Shown piece after piece: positions 47,347-59,708 of a DNA stretch of 64,000 nucleotides (positions are counted from its first letter, which is position 1; the number at the start of each line of letters is the position of its first letter). Location of the stretch: the NCBI GenBank assembly GCA_009192285.1, contig CM018607.1, positions 1,673,736-1,737,735 on the forward strand, written 5' to 3'. The DNA is from Morchella semilibera. Its lineage: Eukaryota; Ascomycota; Pezizomycetes; Pezizales; Morchellaceae. A program made the translations under genes and the position numbers. The notes below the pieces were generated by a model, which was not told where the DNA came from, ran no database searches, and saw nothing but the letters and a program-made list of their open reading frames with translations.

Positions 47347-49298
47347 ATGAACGGCTTTCACACCCTTCCACACGAGCTCCAGATCCAGATCCTGCTACAT
47401 CTACCCCCAACGGCCGTGTTCGCGCTCCGTTCCGTATGCACAACGTGGAACGAGATCCTATCCTCCCCGCAGATCGAGCACGCCATCAACCTATCGCTTC
47501 TCTTCCCGACCACCGCGCCCGATCTGCGCTCGCGGCTGTTGCGGCGGACGAGGCTGCTCCGCGGTGATCCCGTGCAGATCCGGGACGAGGATGAGGGAGA
47601 GGAGAGCATGACGCTGTATTCGGAGGGCTATGTGGTGACGGCACACAGCAGGCCGGGGGGCCCCGGACGGCTGGAAATTTGGGACTGCAAGAGACCCAAG
47701 GGGACGGAGGGACGTGTCATGGGGGGGATCAAGCTGCTGGAATTCGTAAAGGAGCTGTATTCCGAGCTGTGGGAGGAGCGGGATCTGTTGGAGGTGACGG
47801 ACACTGACGGTGGCGGTGGGCTGCAGCAGCATTCGGGAGGAGACCGCAGGTCGGAGATCCCTTTTAGATTGGTGATCCATTACTTGTGGGCCGAGAATGG
47901 ATGTGTCCTGCTGGTTCTGGGCGAGCCAGGGAATCCGCGAAAGCCAAAACACCCAAAGTATGTAGCTCATATTGCATTGTATTATCTATACAGTATCATC
48001 ATCCCATCAGTATTCATCCCCAAAGTTGTATTTGGTCGACCTACTAACCCCTTCCCGTGCGCAGAATATTCCTGTTGTTTTCCCTATCCACAGGAGATCT
48101 TATTAGGAGCTGGAAGGTCTCCTTTGCTGGCCGCGTTATATCTGCGCATTTTACCTCGACGATATTGCTTGTCGTCACCTCTCTACCGCAGTCACTCGAT
48201 GCTTGCGATGATCTCCTACACCACATCACCACATATTCAGTCAGCACTGGCGCGCAGCTACACACCCAGCCCATACCATCAATTGAGCTCCCCGCGCCGC
48301 CTTCATACCCACCAGGATCCGCATGGTGCCATCGTCCCACGGCCTCCTACTACCACACCCACATCACCCTTGACGATGCGGACACCTTCTACCTGCCAGA
48401 GATCCAAACAAACACCCCCAACGGCCCGCGCTACCACATCTACGAAGCGCGTTCCGCCCACACCGGTGACCTCACAGCCACGGTGGTCCTCTCCCCGGTC
48501 AATGAAGCCGTCGCAGCCTCCAACCACTGGCGTTACGACTCCACAATCTTCACCTGCCCCTCATCCCGCATCCACCACTTCAGCACATACAAGCCGCACC
48601 CGGAAACACTCGCCGACATCTCCCTCACCGCCGGCGAGGAGCGCGACATCTACAGCACAGTCTACACAAACTGGAACTCGACCTCTCTCTCCCGCCGCTC
48701 CTCCATCCACCTCCCGCCGCTCGACGGCTACAACATTATCGGCACGGACGCAGCGAAGATGACGTCGTACCTTTCCGCGGTGCGTTGGGGCGTCGCCGTG
48801 GGCGACTACTACCACTTTGGCAAGCGCTGCTGGGTCTACAACGTCTCGGGCTCCAACGAGGAGGTGGTCACCGGCGCCACAATCCCCGACGCGAAGGAGG
48901 GCCTGCGGCGCTGCGCACCACTGGCCTGCTACCTCCCCAGCACACCGCTCGACCAGCACCTGCACTCGCCGACGGGCTCGTCGCCAAAGTCGTGGCGCCG
49001 CTTCAAGATGCTGCTGAAGGCGTTTGGGGTGCGGCCGCCGGCGGCAGTCGGCGAGGGGATCGTGCTGGGGGGCGACGAGGAGCCATTGTGCAGGACCCAG
49101 TCGCCGACGCTGCCGGAGGGCGTCGTGTGTAGGTGGTTGCCGGAGGTGCTGAGGGATGCGACGGTGGTGGGAGGGGACGATGGGGTGTGGGAGGTGGCGG
49201 TCTCGAGCGATGATGGCGGCAGGAGGTTGAAGAGGCGGGTGTGGATCTCGTGGGATGAGGGGTTGAGACTGCCCGGGAAGGGGTGGACTAAGTGGTAG
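47347..49298 (+). CDS. F-box protein
   Basis: Two exons, 47347-47957 and 48065-49298, 614 aa, joined by a 107-nt intron (GTATGT...GCGCAG) that restores frame at HPK/IFLLFS. The F-box is at the very N-terminus: FHTLPHELQIQILLHLPPTA, then VFALRSVCTTWNEIL. The remainder has beta-rich blocks (GRLEIWDCKRP, TGDLIRSWKVSFAG, AHTGDLTATVVL) suggesting a propeller-like recognition domain, but clear WD repeats are not seen. F-box proteins present substrates to SCF ubiquitin ligase through Skp1. The open frame upstream to 47185 encodes only repeat-derived RV and Thr runs, so the ATG before the F-box is preferred. The substrate is unknown. Confidence 0.88.
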
Positions 49299-49988
49299 CA
49301 ATTGGGGTGGTGGTGGTGGCTGCGGGTCGGTCGATCTTTGTATATAGAACTTTTAGTAACTAGCCAATCGTTAGGATTCATGACCCCCTTATCCAGAGGC
49401 GAGAGTGAGATTGCAGTACATATATACCTGTGCCGGATCTACCATGTCAACAACCACCACCACCGGGGGTGTCTGTCTGCGCTGTGTTGATTGCGGCGAA
49501 CCCGGTAACGATGATGACCGGAAATTACACATTGATTACTGCTGGGACATGCATGCATGCAGATCACCCCCAGATAAGCGAGATTAAGCCCAATACCCTG
49601 GGGAAGGGGCGGTGGGGCGGGAGGGGGTGGGGGGGCGAGTGATGGTTTGTGGTGCGGCGCAGAGGTTTCTGTTTCTGTACTGGAGAGCTAGGGGACTACT
49701 ACGTATAGCTATATATAGCTACTTCATATACGGAGCTGGGTCAATTCCAGCAGATGCAGCTCTTTGTACAGTATATGCCGGTGGTTCTAGCTAGCTGTGG
49801 ACATAAGAACCTGGCTTGAGGGGGAGATATGTGGCGGGGTTGGGAATATCTCTTCTCTTCTCTTCTCTCTCTCTCTCTCTGGCTGTGATAGTGTCAGTCA
49901 TGCCCATGTCCCGTTTATCTACAGAACGACTGTGAAAGACTAATCCACCCTCCCAGAAACCTACAAAAAAAAGCGGCCCAAACAATCA
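49299..49988. other. Convergent spacer
   Basis: Between the F-box gene and the DUF5672 gene, both ending here. Contains a TCTC microsatellite (about 49850-49880). No gene seen. Confidence 0.5.
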
Positions 49989-51060
49989 TTACCCCCGCCC
50001 CCCGCCCACGCCCTCAAGCTCCATACCCATGATCATCTTAATCTCCGGACACCATCGCCACACCTCCTCCCTGCGGTCCCTGCGCGCCCACACCTGCGGC
50101 GCCACGACCCGCCCCGACCCGCCGAGATGGTACCCCATCGGCTCGCGCGCCCACAGCGCCTCGACGCTGAACGCGCTCTCCACGCTCGCGTTGGGCATCC
50201 GCGCGCCCGGAAGCGTCCCCAGGCGCCGCACAAACCACCGGTCCTCTAGCTCCCAGGAGTCGGCGCGGCGGCGCTGCGTGCGCAGGACGCGCAGGAGCCG
50301 CGATACACGCCGCAGAGAGAGGCCCCCGTTGCCGCCGTATGTGTCGGTCGGTTTCCTACCGGGTGTTAGTGCCAGAGGCGGGGAGAGAGAGGGGGGGGGG
50401 GTACCATGGCGCGCCGACCCAGTCGTAGTGCAGCCAGTCGTCCAGCGACACGGCGCTGTTGGCGCACAGGATGCTGTCGCTCTGGAACAGGAGCACCCAC
50501 TCGAGCTGGGGGCGGCCGGTGGGGAGCCACGGGTCCTCCCACCGCCAGTGCTCGGCGCCGCCCAGCCAGGTCCAGAACCATTTACTCGTCAGGGCGCGGG
50601 ACAGGGACTCCTGCCCGGCGACGGCGCCCATGGCCGGGGGGATGCGGGCGAGGGCGAGCCTGCCGGAGGCGACGGGGTGGGCGAGGGCTTGCGAGCGCCG
50701 CAGGAGGCGCAGCGACGACGCAGAGCCGAGGAACAGGAAGGGCCAGGTGGGGGGCACAACGCTCATCATGTGTAGGAGGAGGGGGGCCAGGTGCGCTATG
50801 GGCCGGTCTTCGATGAGGAGGGCTAGCTTGGAGGCGTTGTAGGACGCGGAGGGGGGCGGGGGTGCGGGCGTGGGCGGGGGGATGGGGGGGCTGGTGGGGG
50901 CGGGGCTGGGCAGCGGGGGGAGAAGGACGAAGAGGGTGCTGGATAGTGGGTGAGTAGGTATGTACATATAGATATAGGTATGGAGTAGGACTTACATGGT
51001 GAGTAGGAGCCCGGCATTGATGGCCAGTATCCGCTGCAGTTTCGGCCGGAGTATCGTCAT
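49989..51060 (-). CDS. DUF5672 type II membrane protein
   Basis: Three exons on the minus strand: 51060-50996, 50938-50405 and 50355-49989, 321 aa. The 57-nt and 49-nt introns restore frame; the second has a CACTAAC branch site. The N-terminus (LRPKLQRILAINAGLLLTITLFVLL) is a signal anchor, followed by a Pro-rich stem. The luminal part carries the DUF5672 signature: ALLIEDRPIAHLAPLLLHMM, LFQSDSILCANSAVSLDDWL, HYDWVGAPW and, after the second intron, YGGNGGLSLRR. The family resembles glycosyltransferases in layout, with the QSDS motif in the place of a DxD, and probably acts in the Golgi; the enzyme activity has not been shown to my knowledge. The coding sequence is very GC-rich compared with its flanks. 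Confidence 0.87.
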
Positions 51061-53225
51061 CGCAGTATGTACCTCCTGGGGGGGGATTCAGAAAATATAA
51101 AAAGAGAGAACGTATAGCCAGATACGTATTTACTGTGCTGCTTTGTGGGCTGTGGGAGACAATACTAACAGCAAGAACAATGATAAGCCGTGCGGACAAA
51201 GGAATACCAACCCCCCCCCCCACCTCTACTCCAGATTATGTAGCTGCATGTAGTAGATATGTAATTGGACTTTGGGGCGGTGAGTGAGGGTTTGCCTGCA
51301 GTGGGGAGGGGGGTTTGCAGTTGGGTTGGATCATGGGGTATCACTCGAGGCTTTGGCTGAGGGTATTGATTGATTGATGCTTCATGCGTGCATCTGAGGG
51401 GAGTGCTCTGCTCTAGTGACATCAGGCCTATGTGTAGTTGGTCGTGCGCGGGGTCTAGTCTATGTAGCAGTAACTGGAGCCCTGATGCATGCGTCCCCAG
51501 CTGTGTTGGTAGGTAGTCTAACTCTGGTGTCTTCCCCATTAATGCGCACTGCGGGATATGTATTCTAGTTCTCTCTCTATAGAACGTAACATAAACCGTG
51601 GCTTAAAATACTAGCCCCCCTTCTGTAGAGTATCTATCAACTGTACTGTCTGTAGCAGCGGAACAAACTCTTGTCGTATGCAGATCGAGGGGGTTTAGTA
51701 CCGTTATAGCACAATCCGTGGAAAAAGAGTAGTTAGTAGGGCCAGGATACACCGCGCACACAACCCGGCCCTGGCTCTGGGATTATATCTGTCCCGGCCA
51801 TGCCCCCTTTACCCACCCCTGTTCCGCATCGAGCGTGTTGGTTCCGTGCCCGCACACTGCAGTGCTGTCGGAGGAGAGAACCTGACGACATGCAAGCCTG
51901 ATGTTGTGCTGTGGGAGCCGCGGCTACGATCGGTCCGTGTTCCCGGCGATGCACACACACGCTTGGTGCCGTTCGGCGCTCGCTCGTGCATGGGACGGCT
52001 GTTTCCGCACTACATGCGCAGGCCCCCCGGGTCGGGGTTAATCTAGCACTAAGCTATAACTCCCGAGCTCATCAGCTGTTGGATGCAGCTGATTGACTGC
52101 CCGATATCCTCATCGACTGACCCCTGGGTAATCCTACTCATTGAAGCAGACCCTTGATCGTGGACCCTCCATGCAGTCGCTTTGGATTGCGTTGGGGGGG
52201 TGTGGTCTAGCTGGGAATACATGTATATATATACCCATAGCTATGGTAGCCCGCTGAAGGGTGTCCGAGGCCGGGAGGGAAATACAGCCATTATTCGTCA
52301 GTGCCGGAGGGACTATTGCTGTCCGTGGCGTGACGTGACTACATGTATGTATACATACTATGTTTCTTATTATATAGGTTATATACTTGATATATGCAGC
52401 AACCGCCTCACAAAGATTCTCAGGGCTGTGAGGAGCCTTCGTTTTGTTGTGGCTTCAAGTCAATCAACCAAGTCTCATGCTAGTGGCTATTCATAGAATA
52501 TAATCAGAGGATTGCTTACGATATTTGGTAGTCGCGCTGGTCCTGGAGTGGGCTATAGTATGAAACTACTACGGAATTTAGGAATTAAACCAGCATTATA
52601 ATTAGATATAGAGTACTGTACCAATGCCGTATTTGTAGTGATCCCATCCCTCCGTATAAGCTATATATATTGGAAGTGCAATATACAATACCCTTCAAGG
52701 AGACAACCCCGTGCAGTGCACACATTTGACAGCAAGTACATATAATATATATAGTTAAAGCTACTTATTACACGGTATTATTCTATCCAGAGTGCAATCT
52801 TCTATATTTTCCGTCCGTCGGGTTCTTTTGGGGTGTCAGGAGCTGTGAGCAAGGTCTAGCAGAGTCTTACTATAATTCTACTTTGCAGTTACTGCTGTTA
52901 TGTCCTCGTGTAATGCTAGAGGGGAGACCCGAATTGGTAGGGCGACCCATATATAGTAAATAATGCTATTGTAAACCGTGTCACTCCAGTTAATATGGTC
53001 GAAACAGTGTGTTCTGAATGTGCTGTTTGGTACGTAATATGTATACAAAGAGAGCACTCTACGGACAAATACTTGGGAACTCACTCACTCCCACTTTTAA
53101 AGCCCGGAGCACAATCTTTGTGCCTTTGTCTAACGATACCTTGCCTCTTGTCTCATGAAGCGGCAAGCTTGGAAAAATACAAAAGGGACATTCAAATCCG
53201 AGGAACGCGCCTGTTACTATCAGTT
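51061..53225. other. Spacer of 2.2 kb
   Basis: Promoter of the DUF5672 gene at the left, 3' flank of the histidine kinase at the right. A GC-rich patch lies around 51740-52060. TACATGTA at 52218 and 52340. No gene recognised. Confidence 0.45.
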
Positions 53226-56200
53226 CTAACCATGGATGTCTAGACGAGGTAGAAATGATATTACGGAGACATCATCATGGAAATTTTTCGCCGCCTCCTT
53301 TTCAAGAAATCTCTCAATGATTTCTCTTAAGGTGTCGTTGTTTAGTGGCTTTAGCGTGAAGTCATTCATCCCAGCCTCTCTTGCACGATCACGGTCACCG
53401 GCCATTTCTGTTGCAGTAACGGCGACAATTGGAAGATCCTTATAGGCGACTAAGCCAGGGTCTTCGGCCTTGCGGATTATCGCAGTAGTCTCGTAGCCAT
53501 CCTATTTATATTTTATAATAATTAGAAATGTGCGAATCATGCATGCGCTAAAATAGGGACAAACCAGTAACGGCATTTGAAGATCCATAAAGATAATATC
53601 CAAAGCCTTGAGCTCCCCTTTCTTCATTCTAGAGATTGCATTCTGTCCGTTAACTGCGACTTGTACTTTGCAGCCCATTCTCTCCATTCTCTTCGCAGTC
53701 ACAACCTGGTGTGACCAGTTATCTTCAACAATCAAGACATTAGTTCCCTCAATCGGGATCTTTACTTTCTTACTATGGTCATGTCTGATTGCAGAGTGTA
53801 AGTCACCGATCCGGAGAGCAACGCCCATGTCATGAGAGAGGCTGTCCTCCCTTCGTGGAATTGTTACTGGCGAGTTCTTTGGAGGCCGGAGACAAGGTAC
53901 TGAAAACCAGAAGATGGAGCCTTGGTCAACAATGGATTGACACCCAATATTCCCTCGAAGAATTGTAGCAAACTACCAATATTAGTAAGATTTTCCCATG
54001 GACATGCACGGAAGATATATACACACGCTTTTTGCGATAGCTAAGCCAAATCCTGTGCCATAGTGACCAGTTGAGATATCGGCAGCTGCAATTTCTTCAA
54101 AAGGAAGAAACAATTTCTTCGCATGATCTTCGGGGATTCCAATGCCAGTGTCCTATGACTGTTAGTTATATTGGCGTGACATCAGACAATGCAAGCACTA
54201 CCTTGACCTCAAATCTTAGCTCCAAAGACCCTTTTTGAACCTTCTTCGTCATAACCTTGAGACTAACGGTCCCCTTTGAAGTAAACTTGTATGCCTACCA
54301 AAAGGTTAGAATAAATATATGCAAAAGCACATAGTAGACCTGACAAACATTCGATAGTAGATTAATAATAACCCTCCGAATCTTGGCATCGTCGCCCTTG
54401 AGTAGTAGTTGTGTGCCATCGCCAAAGGCGCTATATATGACCTCTGTATCGTCAACCGTAAACTCGACACCTTCTTTTTTCATGCTATTCCTGAATAGTG
54501 TTTCCACATCTTGCACAAGGTGTTGCAAAACAAAAACATTTTGGTCAACTTTAAGGTCATTCGATTCGATTCTGTTGAAATCGATCAGGTCGTTGATAAA
54601 AAGGACTAAATCATTAGAATTTGTTTCCCTGATACTGAGAGGCGTAAGAGCTTACGAAGGGAGTTAACACCACTAAATATCTGGCGGACCAAAGATCTTT
54701 GCTCTTTGCCAGTCTGAATCTCATACAAGAGCTCTATAAAAGAGATAATACCTGCAACTGGCCTATTTAGAGGTAGGAACCATAATTAGTAATATGGAGC
54801 TAAGAAAAGTATGTTCTCTGGGGTTAATTGAGAGGTATGAAGTTTTTGACTTACGTTTTCAGGCCCCTGGATAAATTCATCAAAAATACCTTCCGTATGT
54901 CTGCGCTCCTAGAGATCTCCTGTTCTCTATTCGCACGTTCTGTCTGCTCTACAATCACGGTGAGACCTGCCAGTAGATTTTCTTTCGTTTCCGCGTCTTC
55001 CCATAAAGGAGTAGCCTTGAGGTCGAATATGCGTTGTTCACCGTCTACGAGCAGGCCCATTGTACCCCTTTGTGGAAGTTTTGTAATAAAAAGCTTGTTC
55101 GTACACCACTCATCATATGGCATTCTCTCAGAAAAGTCGGGACGCCAGATGTCCAGGCGGGCGATCCAATCGTGTCCATTATTTCTGGTTGATTCGATCG
55201 GACTATTAGATTTATCTAAATCCAGAGTTTAATAAAGAGATTACAAACCCAACAAGTGACGCTATGTCTTTTCCCAGCACTTTCCGGCACGCTTTGTTCG
55301 TAATGCAAATTTCCCCATCTGGGGTGATACATGCAAATGAATACTCCATTTCATCAAGGATCATTTCTTTTAGCTTGGACACTCTTTCGACAACATCAGC
55401 CCCAGTAGTTCCGGCAGCGACGCTTTGCTTTGCCGATGGTTTACGGTTTGCTCCTCTCAGGGGCGGATTGAATTCTGCGTCAACATCATCTGAGTTTGGG
55501 ACAATGGACAGCGCTATGAATCCTTCAGGATTCTTGGAGCTACTATTGCCCTTGAGTATAGACATATACAGTTCACCTCCAAGCAACTCCCCATCCTGTT
55601 TGGTAATGATTATCGGGATCTTTTCCTTGCGAGAATACTCATCAATTCTTTTAACATCTTCGGTATCATTAACCTCAGTGTCTCCGGAGTAATCATCATC
55701 CCTTTTGCCTGTATCGTAGAATTCAGAGTAAGCACTAGTATCGTAGCCATATGTGTCTAGCTCTTTCTGCTTCTGGATCTTCGCCTTCACAGTCTTGAGT
55801 ACTTGGGCAAGAGAAATCCATTTCCTCATATCGATTCGTGCCAGATCCATTGGCAAATCCTCCAGATGGAATCCCTCAATCCCTTCATCATGCTCAAGTA
55901 TCCCCTGCGAGCCTGTTGATGAATATGAACCCTTCCCACCGGTTAAACGACTAGTAGAAATGATAGGTGGAGGTTGGGACGTGGGGTCGCCTAAATCGAT
56001 TAGAGAAGCACGCCCCAGTAGGCGTGTCGCTGATCTATTTGCATATACCACCACGTTACTGTCGGAGATCAAAATTTGAGGAGTCGGTGAATTATCCAGA
56101 AGTATGGAAGGATTAAGCCCTGTTGGTAATGAAATAGAGGTAGGTCTTTTCATATTTATAGAAGACCGTTTTGCGATAGCAGCTGCGGTTGGGGAGTTTT

Positions 56201-56426
56201 TCCCTTGGTAACCACAGTTAGGGCAGATCGCGATAATAGTCCTATTCAAGGGGACATCTCCCTCATCATTTTCAAGTCGCATCTTCTCATGTTTTTTCCC
56301 GAGAAATCCCTGCTCTTGCGCAGATTCACAGTTTTTGTCAGGAGGCACGCTGTGAGAACGGTCTAGGGAATGGAAGAAAGGACTCGAGGAAGAATCAACT
56401 ACCTTGATCAGCATATTGGAACACAT
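53226..56426 (-). CDS. Hybrid histidine kinase lacking the phospho-accepting His
   Basis: Eight exons on the minus strand: 56426-55249, 55202-54855, 54762-54656, 54605-54349, 54294-54202, 54152-54027, 53972-53565 and 53501-53226, giving 930 aa. Introns are 46-92 nt. PAS-like regions lie near 115-140 (QILISDSNVVVYANRSA) and 360-440 (CITPDGEICITNKACRKVLG). The H box reads NLSRGLKTP instead of the usual NMSHEIRTP, so Arg505 replaces the histidine. The ATPase boxes look intact: NLLSN (Asn630) followed by AYKFT, DTGIGIPEDH (662-671) and GTGFGLAIAK (693-702). The C-terminal receiver has VLIVEDN, the phospho-acceptor Asp833 in FMDLQMP, AVTATEMAGD and the LKPL lysine. It would normally feed the HOG/Ypd1 phosphorelay; without the His it may act as a regulatory pseudokinase or phosphate sink (inference). 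Confidence 0.9.
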
Positions 56427-57434
56427 TCTTCACCGATACAAAAGAATGGTCGGTGAACGAGGTCTAGGTAGATAATTCCAGAGGCGTAGTAGACAAGAAG
56501 GGCCGACCGAACGATGTCTCTCGAGCCAGCGAGAGTATCAAATTCGGGAGGAAAAAGCTTTCCCTTTCTCACTTTCCCGAGGTGTATGGGTTAATATTGG
56601 GCTAAAGCTTGAGCAGAATTGGATTGAATCCAGGACAAAGGCGTGATTGCTGTTATACAATTAGACTTGTGAATGGTAAGTTGGTGAAAATGCCACCTGT
56701 CTGAAAATACGTGTCGTGCCATGTAACAAGCAGGAACTTGACAAAGATACAAGTACATGTGTGTATATGTCTTGTCGCTTTGTATCTGACTGGAGAGGGG
56801 ACTGGACAGTACGGGACTTAGTTGATTGACTGACCACAGAACAAGAGAGCTGTCTTTCCATATAAGACAGTCACATATATATTATATGTGCGTATCGGAC
56901 AAATAGTCCTAGGCACTAAACGAGTGATACATCATGCATGCGCCATGCAAGATTATATAAGCAGAGAAACACAAGGGTGAGTGATACTTCATGTCACAGC
57001 ATCTCATGCCCTCTCTCCGTATTTGTAACCTGAAGTTACATATATAAAATATTTGCTGGAATATTCTTTGAGATTATAAAGACAAATTTCATAGATTACT
57101 TATATAATTATGTGCATGCATAGATGCACAATCCCTCTCGGCCGAGATACATACGTAGGCTTAGTGATCGTGGTGATAAAAGAAGCTAGCTAGAGGAGCC
57201 TCATCTAAGATGTTAATTGCGTCATTGTGAATTTCAAATCAACAAACCGCCGGCCCTTTTCTGTAATATTCTACAATATTGAAGCTATTGGTGCAATCCA
57301 AGCCTTACAAAATATAAACAATAAATTGTTATTTATACCTCGCATTCCCACCAAGTTTACTCTCAGTAGCATACACATCCTATATAATTCTCGTCCTGCG
57401 TTCAATTGATCAAGTACTACATCAGTCTTCAACA
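56427..57434. other. Divergent promoter region
   Basis: One-kilobase AT-rich spacer between the divergently transcribed histidine kinase and the short-chain dehydrogenase. Nothing else recognised. Confidence 0.5.
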
Positions 57435-58274
57435 ATGGCCGCCATTAAACCTCTCGCTATCATAGCCGGTGTAGGTCCAGGAACCGGAGCCTCTATCGCT
57501 CTAAAATTCGCCCGCGAATACACTGTGGTCCTTCTATCACGCACTGCTGCCTCCTTTGATTCAGTTGTCTCCGAGATCCAATCAAACGGTGGACAAGCCT
57601 ACGGAATCCCGACCGACATATCTAGCGAAAAAAGCGTGAAGGATGCATTCGCACAAATTAAGTCAAAACATACGGATACACCTGTAGCTGCTGCAATCTT
57701 CAATGCCGCTGGTGGATTTGTCAAAAAGCCATTTTTAGAAGTTACAGTGGAGGAATGGGATGGGACTTGGGCCGTTAATGGGTTTGTATTCATGATCTTA
57801 TTAACAGAGATGACTGCTAATACCTATGACAGTCATGGAGCTTTCCTTTTCTCTCAGTCAACTCTTCCTCTTCTATCAGCAAGCACTCATCTTCCTCACC
57901 CGCCAACATTGATCTTTACCGGTGCAACCGCATCTGTCAAGTCTTCAGCACTTTTTACAACATTTGCCACGGGGAAATTTGCACTAAGAGCACTCAGTCA
58001 GTCTCTTGCTAGAGAATTTGGACCCAAAGGAGTCCATGTTTCTCATGCAATAATTGACGGAGTGATTGATATTCCGAGGACCAAGGGGTGGTTAACTGAG
58101 GTCCCTGATGCCAAGATTGGCTCTGATGCGGTAGGTCCCCTCTCAAAGTAAATTAAGAGTGTAGGGACGAGCTGACAGTACCAGATTGCGGATGCATACT
58201 GGCATTTGCATACGCAGCCTAGGACAGCGTTTACTTGGGAAATTGATATCAGGCCGTATGTCGAAAAATGGTAG
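57435..58274 (+). CDS. Short-chain dehydrogenase/reductase with Phe in place of catalytic Tyr
   Basis: Three exons, 57435-57781, 57833-58130 and 58185-58274, 244 aa. The NAD(P) loop GVGPGTGASIALKF and the NAAG motif place it in the classical SDR fold. The Ser-containing strand is IFTGATASVKSSA. The usual YxxxK is FATGK, so the catalytic Tyr is Phe; this is seen in one SDR branch whose members keep the FAxGKFALR block. The C-terminus AYWHLHTQPRTAFTWEIDIRP and the ending EKW are typical of that fungal branch. The first intron (51 nt) is a multiple of three without a stop codon, so an unspliced transcript would still be open. The substrate is unknown. Confidence 0.9.
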
Positions 58275-59708
58275 TTTCAAGAAGATCAAATTCGTGTAAT
58301 TACGCATAGCTATATGTAATCCACGTAGAGAGAGGGCTCATAGATTTACTCCGTTTTCCTAGTTATGTATCGCTAGCTATGACCAGAGTTTCAATCGAAC
58401 CAAACTGTGTATTTTCCAAGCGAATCTTTCATGTTTTGGAATATGGCGTTCACTTAAGTACTTGCATAGCTCAACGCCATATACAATTTACAGTCCCGAA
58501 TGAAACATGTTATAACAGAGCACAAACATAGACTATTCATTCTGGCAAGAACTGCTACTGATTTCTCGCCAACAGTAGTTAATTTCTAAATATGCGGCAT
58601 CGAGCCTTGTTATACCAAGCCCCTCGAAAAGAACACTGTGTTTATTGTTTTCGTTACATTGAGTGTACCCTGGGTACATCTACATGTATTTACGGGGTCA
58701 TGTAATTATTCAAATCGCGCCACTAGGTCAAGTATGTCTTAATCTAATTGATATGAAGATACATGTAGTCAAGATACAAGACATCCGGATCCAGTGATTC
58801 CCAGCTACCCCGGTCGACAGAAAATGCGAAAGTTGATTTCGCGGTGGTCATGCGTGGGGATACTCGGGAAATTTCCGTTTTGAATTGAGGGTAATATTCA
58901 AACTGTTTCTCATGCAACCATCCTGGGCAGGCGTCCTTTTAGAGAAGCATAATATTTGGGGCCTTAAAAGTGCTTAAAGGGGCTGCTTAGTATACATCTC
59001 TCAAGGGTTATCTGGAGCCCACTCTAGCTATAAATGTTTAAGGCGAGGCCCTGATCATGAACCAACAAGTACATGTATGTTCTGCTTATCTTTCTACTAG
59101 ATAAAAGTAATACATGTATGCATTTAGTCTGAGCGTATCTATGGCGAGCGCATGCGATGTTCATTTAACCAGTAGAGTACCGGGATCCAAAAAGTTACGT
59201 AACATCCGTCCTGCCTTTTTTGGTTTTCATTACGAGATCTACTATGCTGTCCAACCCCTTCGGTAGATCTGATCGAAGGAGCGAGATGCAGGTAAGTATT
59301 ATTATGGGTGACCGATTAGTAGGTACCTACATTGTCGACTGGCCATGCGTGGATATTAGGGTGTCCACCTATCGATATATATCGGAAGGAACCCCGCAGC
59401 CAACGTACTCTTTCAGGATTAAAGTACTAGTGTACCGTCAGTTTTGAGATGTTCAGAGTTTTAGGGTTTGTTGGGCTCACGTTAAAAATCCGCGTCGATC
59501 ACCCAGGAAATTTAAAGTTTTACCTTGCTCAACATCACTCACTAAAAACCAACTTAACTGACAGAACTATATTCACAACTACCAAACAAATTCACCACGC
59601 CAAAACTAATCGACAAATGAAACCAAGATACGCCCCCCCAAAAAAAAAGAAATGGAAATATGCTGTTGTCAGTATCACCACAAAGCCTCGACTGTACGGA
59701 CCCAAGTA
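58275..59708. other. Convergent spacer of 1.4 kb
   Basis: Between the SDR gene and the MFS gene. Holds four TACATGTA palindromes (58681, 58760, 59070, 59111) within 440 bp. No gene recognised. Confidence 0.5.
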
